This document shows positions 40,954 to 50,832 of a stretch of DNA of 64,000 nt, piece after piece. The notes beneath the pieces are model-generated. The model worked only from the letters and a program-made list of their open reading frames with translations. It made no database searches and was not told the origin of the DNA. Source of the DNA: Anaerocolumna sp047777345 (GTDB lineage: Bacteria; Bacillota; Clostridia; Lachnospirales; Lachnospiraceae). Made by a program: the position numbers and the translations under genes. The DNA is taken from contig JBKEEJ010000008.1 of assembly GCA_047777345.1 (NCBI GenBank), positions 62,001 through 126,000 on the forward strand. The letters are read 5' to 3'. Positions within the stretch are counted from its first letter, which is position 1. Each line of letters starts with the position of its first letter.

Positions 40954-42744
40954 TTACACAGCTCTGGTATATACTTTTAGCCACTTTCTTTCCTCTTCTG
41001 TCAGATAAGGAGACAGCTTTTCATATACCTGTCTGTGATATTCATTTAGGCTCTTTCTTTCGTCAGGAGATAATAAGGAAACATCCACCGCATCCAGGTC
41101 AATAGGAGCAAAAGTGATATGTTCAAAATACATAAACTGTCCGTATTCGTTTTTCTCTCCCTTGTGGCAAACCAGCACATTTTCCGTGCGGATACCATGA
41201 CTTCCTTCTATATAAATACCCGGTTCATCCGTTGTAACCATACCTTCTTCCAGTACACAGCCGTCATCCCTTTCCGGTACCTTTTTCCAGCGAAAACCGT
41301 TGGGGGCTTCGTGAACATTCAGGAAATAACCTAAACCGTGGCCAGTTCCGCACTTATAATCCAGATTCATTTTCCATATAGGGCCTCTGGCCAGAATATC
41401 CAGGTTTAAACCGGTGCAACCATGCAAAAACTTAGCATCTGCAAGATTAAGCATACTTTTTAATACGGTGGTAAAGTGTAGTTTCAATTCGTCACTGATT
41501 TCACCAAGGGCTATGGTTCTGGTGATATCCGTAGTACCTTCATAGTATTGTCCGCCGGAATCTACCAACAGAAAGCCTTCCGGCTTTAATACGGCATTGC
41601 TGTCTGGTGTGGCAGAGTAGTGCATCATCGCTGCGTTGGCCTTGTAAGCGCTGATGGTATTAAAACTTAACTCTACAAATCCGTCCTGTTCTTTGCGGCG
41701 TTCTTCCAAATAGTCACTGGCACTGATTTCCGTAATTTCCATTTTGCCAATATTGTTTTTTAACCAGTACATAAATTTAGTAAAGGCAACACCGTCTTTG
41801 ATATGCGCTTTTCTTAAATTCTCTAATTCAACCGGATTTTTGACAGCTTTAAAGAGAACGGTAGGATTTTGCTTATCCACAATTTTTATTTGAGAATTCA
41901 GGCTTTTATAGATAGTGTAATTTACCTTTTTGGAATCTAAAAGTACGGTGGTTTGTGGTGAAAGCCCGGTAACGAAATTATAGATTTCAAAATAATCCTT
42001 TAGCTTAATATTATTTTCTTCAAAGGTCCGCTTCATTTCATCGGATAATTTGTCCTGATCGATAAAAAGGTAGGCGTAGTCTAAGGCAACAACAGCGTAA
42101 GCTAGTACTACCGGATTGTAGGCAACGTCATTGCCCCTTAGGTTAAACAGCCAGGCAATGTCATCCAGGGTTGTGATAATGTGTACGGTTGCATCATACT
42201 TTTTCATTTCATTCCGGACTGCTTCCAGTTTTTCAGCCGCAGATTTGCCGGAGTATTTTTCATCCAGTAAATAAGCTGGTTCTTTTGGCAGGGAAGGGCG
42301 GTCGGTCCAAATGGAATCTACCAAATCCTTATCGTATTTAATCTTTATATTTTTAAAGGCTAATTCTTCCGCTAATTTTAAGCCGAAAGAAGCATTGACA
42401 AGACGGCCGTCAAAGCCTAAAGTGCCGTCCTGGGGCAAATGGTCTTTTAAAAATTCCTCGATGGTTGGAACACCTTCTTCTCCCATTTTATAAAGGGTGA
42501 TGGTTGTATCAGCCAATTCTCTGGCAGCCTGTATAAAGTACCTGCCGTCGGTCCAAAGACCTGCTTCTTTTAAGGTAACAACCAGGGTACCTGCAGAACC
42601 GGTAAAACCGGACATATATTTTCTTGCCTTAAAATAATCTCCCACATACTCTGATTCATGGAAATCGGAGGTCGGAATAATATAGGCATCCATTTGATTT
42701 TCGGCCATAAGAGCGCGTAAATGCTGTAATCTTTCTTTAATCAT
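40954..42744 (-). CDS. Xaa-Pro aminopeptidase (M24B)
   Basis: A 596-residue metallopeptidase that removes the residue before proline from peptides, in the cytoplasm. Two creatinase-type N-terminal domains (MIKERLQHLRALMAENQMDA onward, to about residue 300) precede the pita-bread domain. The metal ligands are seen in LLVDSGGQYYEGTTDITRT (two Asp), GTGHGLGYFLNVHE (His), GMVTTDEPGIYIEG (Glu) and GIRTENVL (Glu). The length is that of the large, three-domain eukaryote-like APP1 form common in Firmicutes. AGGAGG lies before its ATG. The leader region downstream of its stop belongs to the next minus-strand operon. Confidence 0.95.
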   Translation of the reverse strand: MIKERLQHLRALMAENQMDAYIIPTSDFHESEYVGDYFKARKYMSGFTGSAGTLVVTLKEAGLWTDGRYFIQAARELADTTITLYKMGEEGVPTIEEFLKDHLPQDGTLGFDGRLVNASFGLKLAEELAFKNIKIKYDKDLVDSIWTDRPSLPKEPAYLLDEKYSGKSAAEKLEAVRNEMKKYDATVHIITTLDDIAWLFNLRGNDVAYNPVVLAYAVVALDYAYLFIDQDKLSDEMKRTFEENNIKLKDYFEIYNFVTGLSPQTTVLLDSKKVNYTIYKSLNSQIKIVDKQNPTVLFKAVKNPVELENLRKAHIKDGVAFTKFMYWLKNNIGKMEITEISASDYLEERRKEQDGFVELSFNTISAYKANAAMMHYSATPDSNAVLKPEGFLLVDSGGQYYEGTTDITRTIALGEISDELKLHFTTVLKSMLNLADAKFLHGCTGLNLDILARGPIWKMNLDYKCGTGHGLGYFLNVHEAPNGFRWKKVPERDDGCVLEEGMVTTDEPGIYIEGSHGIRTENVLVCHKGEKNEYGQFMYFEHITFAPIDLDAVDVSLLSPDERKSLNEYHRQVYEKLSPYLTEEERKWLKVYTRAV

Positions 42745-42871
42745 ATGATCCTCCTGTAAAGAATATCTATAATATTGAAATTGAATAGTAAAATACCCAA
42801 TTATGATTATAACAGATTATATCAAAATCGGTGATGCAATTTAATGAAAGTAAAAGTAAATTATGAAAGAA

Positions 42872-42905
42872 GCGACATATGTGCCAGTTTGGGCAAATAT
42901 GTCGC
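42872..42905 (-). terminator. Terminator-like hairpin after the cyclophilin gene
   Basis: GCGACATAT (42872..42880) pairs with ATATGTCGC (42897..42905), with an inner TGCC/GGCA stem. A TTCTTTC tract follows on the minus strand. It lies 27 bases after the cyclophilin stop. Confidence 0.6.
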
Positions 42906-42931
42906 AGATTGTATGACTCATTTTTACAAAT

Positions 42932-43462
42932 TTATAGTTTAATGATTTCTGGCTCTCCATAGGATTCGCCGAATAATTCTACAGTTACAGATTTCATAAC
43001 CTGAGGTTCAAGAGGACGGTCAGAATAATCTGTTTTTGTTTCGGCAATTTTATTAACAACCTCCATGCCTTCGATAACTTTACCGAAAGCAGCATAAGAA
43101 CCATCCAAATGGGGTGCGTCTTTATGCATTATGAAAAACTGAGAACCGGCAGAGTCCGGATTTTGTGATCTGGCCATAGATATTACACCAGCAGTATGTT
43201 TTAGGTTGTTCTCGAAATGATTATAAGAAAATTCCCCTTTAATACAGTAACCGGGACCTCCCATTCCGGTACCTTCGGGATCCCCTCCCTGAATCATAAA
43301 TCCACGTATTACCCTGTGAAAAATAATGCCATCATAAAACTTATTTTGCACTAATGAAATGAAATTTCTAACGGTATTAGGGGCAATGTCCGGATAAAGC
43401 TCTACCTTGATCACATCGCCGTTTTCCATTTCGATTGTTACTATAGGATTTTTCTTTGCCAT
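42932..43462 (-). CDS. ppiB: Cyclophilin-type peptidyl-prolyl isomerase
   Basis: A 176-residue cytoplasmic cyclophilin. NTVRNFISLVQNKFYDGIIF, HRVIRGFMIQGGDPEGTGMG, ISMARSQNPDSAGSQFFIMH and LDGSYAAFGKVIEGMEVV are the complete family motifs, with the catalytic Arg in FHRVIRGFMIQGGD and the binding F and M of SQFFIM. It speeds proline isomerisation in folding proteins. No signal peptide is present. AAAGGAT stands before the ATG. It stands alone; the 270 bases upstream show only AT-rich DNA. Confidence 0.95.
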   Translation of the reverse strand: MAKKNPIVTIEMENGDVIKVELYPDIAPNTVRNFISLVQNKFYDGIIFHRVIRGFMIQGGDPEGTGMGGPGYCIKGEFSYNHFENNLKHTAGVISMARSQNPDSAGSQFFIMHKDAPHLDGSYAAFGKVIEGMEVVNKIAETKTDYSDRPLEPQVMKSVTVELFGESYGEPEIIKL

Positions 43463-43731
43463 TTTTTTATCCTTTCTATAGTCAAGTGTCTACATTGGAC
43501 AATTATAACATATATTATGCTGAGTGTCTAATCAAATTATTATGTTTTGCTTTGCTCTCTGCTTTGGTATTCCCATAACTGTGCAAATTTATTTCATATT
43601 AGTACTAAGTTTGTATGTAAAAATTGTGATTCAGTCATAAGGGTAATATGATGATCCGGTGGGTATAATAAAAAATACCAGCGTAAGTTTGAGGTTACCA
43701 AGGAATATAAGCGAAAGGGGCAAAATTTAAG

Positions 43732-46443
43732 GTGAATGTAAAGATAAACAGGAAGGGAAATATTATAAATAAAGATTCTAAAAATATTTTTCTGTATTAC
43801 ATGGTCCCTTTCACTTTGGGCTTTTTTATAATTTTCCTTTTTTCCTATTATCCTTTCCTGAAAGAAAATAAATCTTTTGTCTGGGATCGTGACGGAATTA
43901 ATCAGCATTATCCGTCCCTGGTCTATTACGGCAGGTTCCTGCAAAATCTCATTGCCGGCAAAGATGTTCCAATGATAGATTTTAACGTAGGAATGGGTTT
44001 TGATGTCCTTACTACCTTAAATTATTATGCCATAGGAGATCCCCTGACCTTACTTGCCGTTTTTATCAGGGAAGGAAACGGGGAAGAAATATACCGGTTG
44101 CTAATTATTTTAAGACTTTATTTATCCGGCGCAAGTTTTCTCCTTTATTGTATAAACCGAAAGCAAAGAAGCTGTCCGTCTGTATTGGGGGCTTTTATTT
44201 ATGTGTTTTGCGGTTATGTTTTTTATGCCGGGGTAAGACACCCCTATTTTACCAATCCTTTAATTTATTTACCCTTGCTTTTTATAGGAATAGAGCACAT
44301 ATTACAAAAAAAGAAGCCCTGGTTATTTATTATAATGACTTGTATTAGTGCCATCAGCAATTTTTACTTTCTTTATATGCTGACCATTCTTACGGTTGTT
44401 TACGGCATTTACAGGTTTTTTACCACATATGATAAAAGCGATACCATTCCTGTCTGGAAAGTATTTTTTAAAACAGTTTTTCAGGCCGGATTTTATTATC
44501 TGGTTGGAATTGCTATGTCAGCGGTGGTTTTTCTTCCGGTTCTTTATGCCTTTTTTCATAACGGACGTTTTGATACCGGCTATGATGTGAAACTGTCTCA
44601 TTATTCCATCAGATATTATGGAAATTTCATTTCCGGATTTATTGCACCCAATATAACGGCGGGGTTCTGGACCCATACAGCTTATGCGGCAATTACCCCG
44701 GTAATAATTCTGATTCTTTTCCGGCATAAAAAATACCGGGAACAGTTATTAATTTTTCTTATCGGTACAATAAGTTTGTTGGTTCCCTTTATCGGATATC
44801 TTATGAATGGATTTTCCTATGTAAGCAACCGTTGGGAGTTTGGATACGGTTTTTTGATAGCTTTTTTATTTACCTATGTTTACGAAGACTTATTTCATTT
44901 AAGCAAAACAGATAAGATACTGCTTATTTTGGGGACCCTGTTGTATGGCGTATTGGTTTACCTTCATTATAGTGTATATGTTTTGTATGCTTTTCTTATT
45001 TTGTGTTTAACAGTCGCCTTTGTTCTTATTTTTAACCGGTACAAAAAGAAGATTTATCTTAAAAATATGGTAATTTCTGCCCTTATAGTGATAAATCTGG
45101 CATTGAACGGATATTTGACTTATGCCGCAGGTTTCGGCGATTATGTGAGCCATTTTATAGATGCCGGAAAAGTAGAAAGCACCATACGCAGTTCAGCCGT
45201 AAGCATGACAGAACACATAAGGGATGATTCCTTTTACCGGGTGGAGGTATACGGTGACAAACTGTATAACGAGGGGATGCTTATGGGATTCCGGGATGTC
45301 AGCGGATATTTCAGCATAATGGACCAAAGATTGTCGGAATTTATGCTGGATCTGGAATTAAAAAGTCAGGAAGCATCCTATCGCTTTGGAAGTATGGATT
45401 ATCGGTCCGGGCTTAGTTCCTTAGCTTGTGTGAAATATCTGGCAACCTCTTCGAAAAAAGCAGTACCTTATGGCTATCATTTAGTAAAAAAAGAAAGTCT
45501 AAATAAAAAGAGAACTTACTACTTATATGAAAATCAGCTTGCCCTGCCTTTAGGTTTCCGTTATGAAAGTTATATAACAAGAGATGTTTATGAACATTTC
45601 AATTCAATACAAAAGCAGGAAATGCTGCTGCAGGCCGCTGTTTTGGAAGAACCGGTAGATTTTCTTACTCAAATGACCGCTGACGAAATAAATACCGGAG
45701 CTACGGGCATCCGGTTTTTTTCGGAAGAACTGCCGGTAACAATCCGGTATGGAAAAGGGATTGCCAGGGAAGGCGACCATATATGCGTGACAGAACCCGG
45801 TGCAAAGATTACGGTTAATTTTCAGGGAAAAGGAAACAGCGAAACTTATTTAAGGCTTGAAAATTTCGATATAAATAAAACGGATTATTATTCTTTTAAT
45901 GTCACAATTAAAGGGAAAAATAAATTTACAAAGAATATTTATTCCAGATCCACCAGGAATAATGCTTATTTCGGAAAAGATGACTACCTGATTAATCTGG
46001 GTTATCAGGCTGATCCCATGAAATCCTGCGAAATTATATTTGATAAAACAGGTTTGTTTCACTTAAGCAATATCCAAATCTTTACCTTACCTATGTCCCA
46101 ATATGAAGAACAGATAAAGGCAAGAAAAGAATGTGTGTTGCAGGATATCAGACTATACAATAATCGCATTACCGGAAGGTACAGAAGCGGTAAGGATAGT
46201 TTGTTATTTCTTTCTATACCCTATAGCAAGGGCTGGAAGGCTTATGTGGACGGGAAAAAGGTAAAAGTGGTTCCGGCTTTTGTTATGTACATGGCACTTC
46301 CTGTAGCAGCCGGTGATCATGAAATTGAACTGTATTATGAAACACCTTATAAAAGCACCGGCATAGCAGTAAGCGCCGGGGGAGGAATTCTGTTTCTTTG
46401 CACTATGATTTGGCAAAAGACTAAAAAGAAAAAAGATGGATAA
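43732..46443 (+). CDS. YfhO-family membrane glycosyltransferase-like protein
   Basis: A 903-residue membrane protein. About twelve to fourteen spans fill residues 20-480, beginning IFLYYMVPFTLGFFIIFLFS, with the luminal loop WDRDGINQHYPSLVYYGRFL which is the family signature (D-x-x-x-Q-x-x-P). A large outside domain follows, and a final helix near residue 880. YfhO proteins in Firmicutes attach sugars to lipoteichoic acid from lipid-linked donors. The start is GTG 43732 after GAAAGGGG. The GT2 gene 91 bases later would make the lipid-linked sugar, so the two form a glycosylation pair. Confidence 0.85.
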   Translation: MNVKINRKGNIINKDSKNIFLYYMVPFTLGFFIIFLFSYYPFLKENKSFVWDRDGINQHYPSLVYYGRFLQNLIAGKDVPMIDFNVGMGFDVLTTLNYYAIGDPLTLLAVFIREGNGEEIYRLLIILRLYLSGASFLLYCINRKQRSCPSVLGAFIYVFCGYVFYAGVRHPYFTNPLIYLPLLFIGIEHILQKKKPWLFIIMTCISAISNFYFLYMLTILTVVYGIYRFFTTYDKSDTIPVWKVFFKTVFQAGFYYLVGIAMSAVVFLPVLYAFFHNGRFDTGYDVKLSHYSIRYYGNFISGFIAPNITAGFWTHTAYAAITPVIILILFRHKKYREQLLIFLIGTISLLVPFIGYLMNGFSYVSNRWEFGYGFLIAFLFTYVYEDLFHLSKTDKILLILGTLLYGVLVYLHYSVYVLYAFLILCLTVAFVLIFNRYKKKIYLKNMVISALIVINLALNGYLTYAAGFGDYVSHFIDAGKVESTIRSSAVSMTEHIRDDSFYRVEVYGDKLYNEGMLMGFRDVSGYFSIMDQRLSEFMLDLELKSQEASYRFGSMDYRSGLSSLACVKYLATSSKKAVPYGYHLVKKESLNKKRTYYLYENQLALPLGFRYESYITRDVYEHFNSIQKQEMLLQAAVLEEPVDFLTQMTADEINTGATGIRFFSEELPVTIRYGKGIAREGDHICVTEPGAKITVNFQGKGNSETYLRLENFDINKTDYYSFNVTIKGKNKFTKNIYSRSTRNNAYFGKDDYLINLGYQADPMKSCEIIFDKTGLFHLSNIQIFTLPMSQYEEQIKARKECVLQDIRLYNNRITGRYRSGKDSLLFLSIPYSKGWKAYVDGKKVKVVPAFVMYMALPVAAGDHEIELYYETPYKSTGIAVSAGGGILFLCTMIWQKTKKKKDG

Positions 46444-46534
46444 CCTAGTTTTAGATACTTTAGTTAATATACTTTGCTTACTAAGACATTTGAATTGCAT
46501 CAGCATGCGTACTTGTTTAAAGGAGATGAAGAAC

Positions 46535-47461
46535 ATGGATAAAATATCCGTGGTTGTACCTTGTTTTAATGAAGAAAAAGTTTTAAGGCTGTTTTATGCG
46601 GAATTAAAGCATGTTATGGATAAAATGAAGACTACTGATTTTGAAATTATTTTTATAGATGACGGCTCTAAGGATAAAACTTTGCAGATTGTTAAAAAAC
46701 TTAAGGAAAAGGATGAAAGAATCCGCTATATTTCCTTTTCAAAAAATTTTGGTAAAGAAGCTGCTATATTTGCCGGCTTGGAAAACAGTACGGGAGAATT
46801 TGTGGCGGTAATGGATGCGGATTTGCAGGATCCGCCGGCTCTTCTTAAAGAAATGTATGAATGCCTGAAAAAGGAAGACTACGATTCTGTGGCAACCAGA
46901 AGAACTACCAGACAGGGTGAGCCTGTATTGCGTTCCTTTTTTGCCAAATGTTTTTATTGCCTTATGAGGCGTATATCAAAAGCAAATATTGTGGACGGGG
47001 CCAGAGATTTCAGGCTTATGAAAAGGCCGATGGTGGATGCGGTTCTTAATATGCGGGAGCATAACCGGTTTTCCAAAGGAATTTTTGGCTGGGTCGGATT
47101 TAAGACCAAATGGCTGGAATACAAAAATGTGGAACGTGCGGCGGGAAAAACCAAGTGGTCTTTTTTAAAACTGCTTTTTTATTCTTTAGACGGGATTGCA
47201 GCTTTTTCCACTATGCCTTTGGGCATTGCTTTCTTTGCCGGTCTGTTTTTGTGTATGGCAGCTTTTGTTGGCTTAATAGTATTTTTACTTCGGTATTTTT
47301 CCGGTGAAAAATCGGCATATGGCTGTTCCTTTCTGATTTGTATCATGTTGTTTTTAAATGGATTTGAACTGATTAATATGGGAGTGTTAGGTCATTACCT
47401 GGCTAAAACCTACTTAGAGGTAAAAAACCGCCCCATATATATTGTAAGGGAACAGGGGTAA
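46535..47461 (+). CDS. GT2 polyprenyl-phosphate glycosyltransferase (GtrB/CsbB-like)
   Basis: A 308-residue glycosyltransferase. ISVVVPCFNEEKVLRLFYAE, FIDDGSKDKTLQIV, SFSKNFGKEAAIFAGLENST and AVMDADLQDPP form the GT-A domain with DAD as the metal site; KLLFYSLDGIAAFSTMPLGI begins two C-terminal membrane helices. This architecture transfers a sugar from UDP or GDP to undecaprenyl phosphate. ATG at 46535 with AAAGGAG is preferred to the longer frame from 46436. It works most likely with the YfhO protein upstream, as CsbB does in Bacillus. Confidence 0.93.
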   Translation: MDKISVVVPCFNEEKVLRLFYAELKHVMDKMKTTDFEIIFIDDGSKDKTLQIVKKLKEKDERIRYISFSKNFGKEAAIFAGLENSTGEFVAVMDADLQDPPALLKEMYECLKKEDYDSVATRRTTRQGEPVLRSFFAKCFYCLMRRISKANIVDGARDFRLMKRPMVDAVLNMREHNRFSKGIFGWVGFKTKWLEYKNVERAAGKTKWSFLKLLFYSLDGIAAFSTMPLGIAFFAGLFLCMAAFVGLIVFLLRYFSGEKSAYGCSFLICIMLFLNGFELINMGVLGHYLAKTYLEVKNRPIYIVREQG

Positions 47462-47467
47462 GTAAAA

Positions 47468-47617
47468 ATGGATAAAAATAAATATATTGATAATTTATTG
47501 ACCTTTTTAAATATAATTGAGATTAAAAGAAACGATATATTATTTGGGGAGGGATACACAAAATTGTACAGGAAAGAAATTACTGACGAGTTATTAGATG
47601 ACAAGCATTATTTATAA
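47468..47617 (+). CDS. Possible 49-residue small protein
   Basis: A frame of 49 codons, MDKNKYIDNLLTFLNIIEIK followed by RNDILFGEGYTKLYRKEI and TDELLDDKHYL, starts eight bases after the GT2 gene with AGGGG nearby. The composition is charged and protein-like. No family is recognised. It may be a real small protein or a relic. Confidence 0.4.
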   Translation: MDKNKYIDNLLTFLNIIEIKRNDILFGEGYTKLYRKEITDELLDDKHYL

Positions 47618-48310
47618 ACTAATTGTCATTTTTAAAAATATATTTACAAGGAGAAGTTAATTTTATTATAATTGGAATAAAATGGGGGGTGGTATATGCC
47701 ACAAATGAATTGGATTGGAGTTTTGTAAATTAGTTACAGAAATAGTAAGCAGAATTAGACGAAAATGAAACATGCTAAAGTTTGATGCAAACAAACATTA
47801 ACGCCGATTCATCATGTGGAAATGTTCCCCCTATTTTGTGGTTCTACGCATAGGGATAGTTGACACCATTGAGAGGCCTATTATGCTGGGCTTCGTTGTA
47901 CATTTGCGGCAAGCTAATGTAAACTTTGTTATTCTGAAACGAATAATGGATTGCAGCACTTTGTGAGAATAATACCCTTGGAGACCACAAATCCATAAAT
48001 ATTCTTTAGAGTATCAGAAGTCTGTTTGGTGGTTATCGTTACATTTTCATCCGTAGTACATATATAAAATATAAATTGGCTGTTATAACTTTATCTCATA
48101 ATGAAATGACCACAATATGGACTTTTTATAAATAAAAAGAAAGATGAGAAAAAAGCATGAGTATAGAACCAGGGACGGATCAGAGTATTGGAAGAAAGAT
48201 AGAAAAGGGCTTGTGCTGCAGCAGCTTTTCGATTATAATAAATAAGATTAAAAACTGGAAACAAAATACAATTTTTTAACTGTTTATACTTTTATCGTGG
48301 AGCTGAGAAA
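47618..48310. other. Gap of nearly 700 bases, no intact gene
   Basis: Only very short frames occur, such as MPQMNWIGVL at 47695 behind a GGGGGGTGG tract. A minus-strand stretch around 47860-47960 reads LPQMYNEAQHNRPLNGVNYP before a stop and could be a relic. Nothing can be named. Confidence 0.4.
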
Positions 48311-49078
48311 ATGGATAAAATCTATAAAAGAAAGGCGGCTATAACCTGTCAGGAACAGTTGACACAAGATATTTACAGTATGTGGCTGGAAGCAAAAGAG
48401 ATTGCCTTATCTGCCAAACCGGGTCAGTTTTTGTCCCTGTACTGCAATGATGGCAGCAGGCTTCTTCCAAGACCAATCAGTATTTGTGAAATTGACAGGA
48501 CAAATGGTAAACTACGGCTTGTATACCGGGTTGTGGGAAAAGGTACCAAGGAATTTGCTTCTTATAAGGAAGGAAGTACTATTGAAGTAATGGGCCCTTT
48601 GGGAAATGGTTTTTATTTGGAAGACGGCAAGGCCATTCTCATTGGCGGAGGAATTGGCATCCCCCCTATGCTGGAACTGGCAAAGCAGTTAACCTGTGAA
48701 AAAGAGATTGTATTAGGCTATCGGAATATAACTTTTTTGGAAAACGATTTTCTTCCCTTTGGCAGGGTATATATTTCAACGGAGGACGGCAGCAGCGGAA
48801 TAAAGGGCAATGTAATTGACGTTTTAAGAAACCAGGGTTTAACCGGAAATATTATATATGCCTGTGGTCCGGAGGTTATGCTAAAAAGCGTTAAGGCCTA
48901 TGCCATGGAGTGCGGCATAAAAGCCCAGTTATCCCTGGAAGAGAGAATGGCCTGCGGAATCGGAGCCTGCCTGGCCTGTGTGTGCCGGTCAAAAGAAAGG
49001 GATTATCACACCAATGTAAAAAACAAAAGGATATGTAAGGACGGACCTGTTTTTTATGCCGAAGAAATCGAACTGTAA
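48311..49078 (+). CDS. pyrK: Dihydroorotate dehydrogenase B, electron-transfer subunit
   Basis: A 255-residue iron-sulfur flavoprotein. It passes electrons between NAD and the PyrD-B subunit. RPISICEIDRTNGKLRLVYR is the FAD site, GPLGNGFYL and ILIGGGIGIPPMLELAKQL the nucleotide site, and MACGIGACLACVC...RICKDGPVF the four-Cys 2Fe-2S cluster. Length is normal. It is followed by pyrD and pyrE with short gaps, one operon. This type of enzyme is NAD-dependent and suits an anaerobe. Confidence 0.95.
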   Translation: MDKIYKRKAAITCQEQLTQDIYSMWLEAKEIALSAKPGQFLSLYCNDGSRLLPRPISICEIDRTNGKLRLVYRVVGKGTKEFASYKEGSTIEVMGPLGNGFYLEDGKAILIGGGIGIPPMLELAKQLTCEKEIVLGYRNITFLENDFLPFGRVYISTEDGSSGIKGNVIDVLRNQGLTGNIIYACGPEVMLKSVKAYAMECGIKAQLSLEERMACGIGACLACVCRSKERDYHTNVKNKRICKDGPVFYAEEIEL

Positions 49079-49185
49079 TATAAATAAACATGTAAATTTT
49101 TTTGCTTGTGGAAATACCTTTTTATGTTTTACGATAAGATTGAATGCCAGACCTGTATGTTCAGGCAGAAAGGGTTGAGTAGAGA

Positions 49186-50094
49186 GTGAATACGAAAGTG
49201 ACAATAGCAGGAGTGGAATGGAAGAACCCGGTGACCACCGCATCCGGTACTTTTGGCTCCGGTTTGGAATACAGTACTTTTGTTGATTTGAACAAAATTG
49301 GTGCGGTTACCACAAAGGGAGTTTCTAACGTAGCCTGGGAAGGCAATAAGACACCCAGAATTGCAGAAACTTACGGAGGAATGTTAAATGCAGTCGGCCT
49401 TCAAAATCCCGGAGTAGATGTGTTTATTAAACGTGATCTTCCTTTTTTAAGGCAATATGATACCAAAATTATTGTAAATGTATGTGGAAAAACCATAAAG
49501 GACTATTGCCAGGTGGTGGAAAGGCTTTCTTATTGTGACGTGGATATGCTCGAGATTAACATATCCTGTCCGAATGTTAAGGAAGGCGGAATAGCTTTTG
49601 GACAAGATCCTAAGGCAGTGGAAGCTATTACAAAGGAAGTAAAAAAATATGCTGTGCAGCCGGTTATTATGAAACTTAGCCCTAATGTGACAGATATTAC
49701 GGAAATTGCAAAAGCGGCGGAGGCCGGCGGTGCCGATGCCTTATCTTTAATTAATACCATAACAGGCATGAAAATTGATATTTATAAAAGGAAATTTGCA
49801 TTAGCCAACAAAACCGGAGGATTATCCGGCCCGGCAATCAAACCCATAGCAGTAAGAATGGTATATCAGGTGGCCAATGCGGTTAAGCTTCCTCTTATCG
49901 GTATGGGCGGAATTATGAACGGAGAGGATGCCCTGGAATTTATTATGGCCGGAGCCACAGCCGTAGCGGTAGGGACCGCTAATTTTACCGACCCTTATGC
50001 CACCCTTAAAGTTGTAAAAGAAATGAAAGAGTATATGGAAAAATACGGGATAGATGACATTAATAAACTAATCGGGTGTGTTGATAAAGAATAA
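49186..50094 (+). CDS. pyrD: Dihydroorotate dehydrogenase B, catalytic subunit
   Basis: A 302-residue class 1B dihydroorotate dehydrogenase. VTTASGTFGSGLEYSTFVDL, GLQNPGVDVFIKRDLPFL, MLEINISCPNVKEGGIAFGQ (catalytic Cys in the NISCPN loop), SLINTITGMKIDI and LSGPAIKPIAVRMVYQV are the class marks. It oxidises dihydroorotate to orotate on FMN. The start is GTG at 49186. PyrK immediately upstream supplies the electron path. Confidence 0.95.
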   Translation: MNTKVTIAGVEWKNPVTTASGTFGSGLEYSTFVDLNKIGAVTTKGVSNVAWEGNKTPRIAETYGGMLNAVGLQNPGVDVFIKRDLPFLRQYDTKIIVNVCGKTIKDYCQVVERLSYCDVDMLEINISCPNVKEGGIAFGQDPKAVEAITKEVKKYAVQPVIMKLSPNVTDITEIAKAAEAGGADALSLINTITGMKIDIYKRKFALANKTGGLSGPAIKPIAVRMVYQVANAVKLPLIGMGGIMNGEDALEFIMAGATAVAVGTANFTDPYATLKVVKEMKEYMEKYGIDDINKLIGCVDKE

Positions 50095-50123
50095 AAGCAA
50101 AATTTAATCGGAGGTAGATGTAA

Positions 50124-50804
50124 GTGGAACAGTACAAACAGGAATTTATTGAATTTATGGTAGACTGCGGGGTTTTAAAATTTGGTGATTTTATTACAAA
50201 AAGCGGAAGAAAAACCCCTTTTTTTATTAATGCGGGCTATTACCGGACAGGTTCCCAGTTAAGAAAATTAGGTGAATATTATGCAAAAGCCATTCAGAAA
50301 AACTTCGGTCTGGATTTTGACGTATTGTTTGGCCCTGCCTATAAAGGAATTCCTTTAAGTGTTGCCACCTCTATGGCTATCAGCGAGCTTTTTGGAAGAG
50401 AAGTCCGTTATTGTTCCAATCGGAAAGAAGTAAAAGACCATGGCGACAAGGGAATTCTTTTAGGAGGCCCCATTCAGGACAAAGATCGGGTTTTGATTAT
50501 TGAGGATGTGACAACCGCAGGTACTTCTATTGAGGAAACCATGCCGATTATAAAAGCACAGGGAGATATTACTCCGGTTGGACTGGTTGTATCCGTTGAC
50601 CGAATGGAAAAAGGAAAGGGCAAGAAAAGTGCTCTGGCTGAAATTGAAGAAGTTTACGGTTTCAAAACAACCGCTATTGTTACCATGGAAGAAATAGTTG
50701 AACATTTATACAATAAGCCTTATAATGGAAGTATCATAATTGATGATAGTATAAAAGCATCCATTGATGACTATTATAAAGAATATGGGCCGGAGAAAGA
50801 ATAA
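50124..50804 (+). CDS. pyrE: Orotate phosphoribosyltransferase
   Basis: A 226-residue phosphoribosyltransferase, type I fold. GDFITKSGRKTPFFINAGYY is the orotate-binding start, LFGPAYKGIPLSVATSMAIS and VRYCSNRKEVKDHG form the flexible loop, and DRVLIIEDVTTAGTSIEET is the PRPP motif. It makes OMP from orotate and PRPP. The start is GTG 50124 with GGAGG nine bases before. It is the last enzyme gene of this pyrimidine block. Confidence 0.95.
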   Translation: MEQYKQEFIEFMVDCGVLKFGDFITKSGRKTPFFINAGYYRTGSQLRKLGEYYAKAIQKNFGLDFDVLFGPAYKGIPLSVATSMAISELFGREVRYCSNRKEVKDHGDKGILLGGPIQDKDRVLIIEDVTTAGTSIEETMPIIKAQGDITPVGLVVSVDRMEKGKGKKSALAEIEEVYGFKTTAIVTMEEIVEHLYNKPYNGSIIIDDSIKASIDDYYKEYGPEKE

Positions 50805-50832
50805 TATATTGGCAAAGAAATGAGAGGATAAT

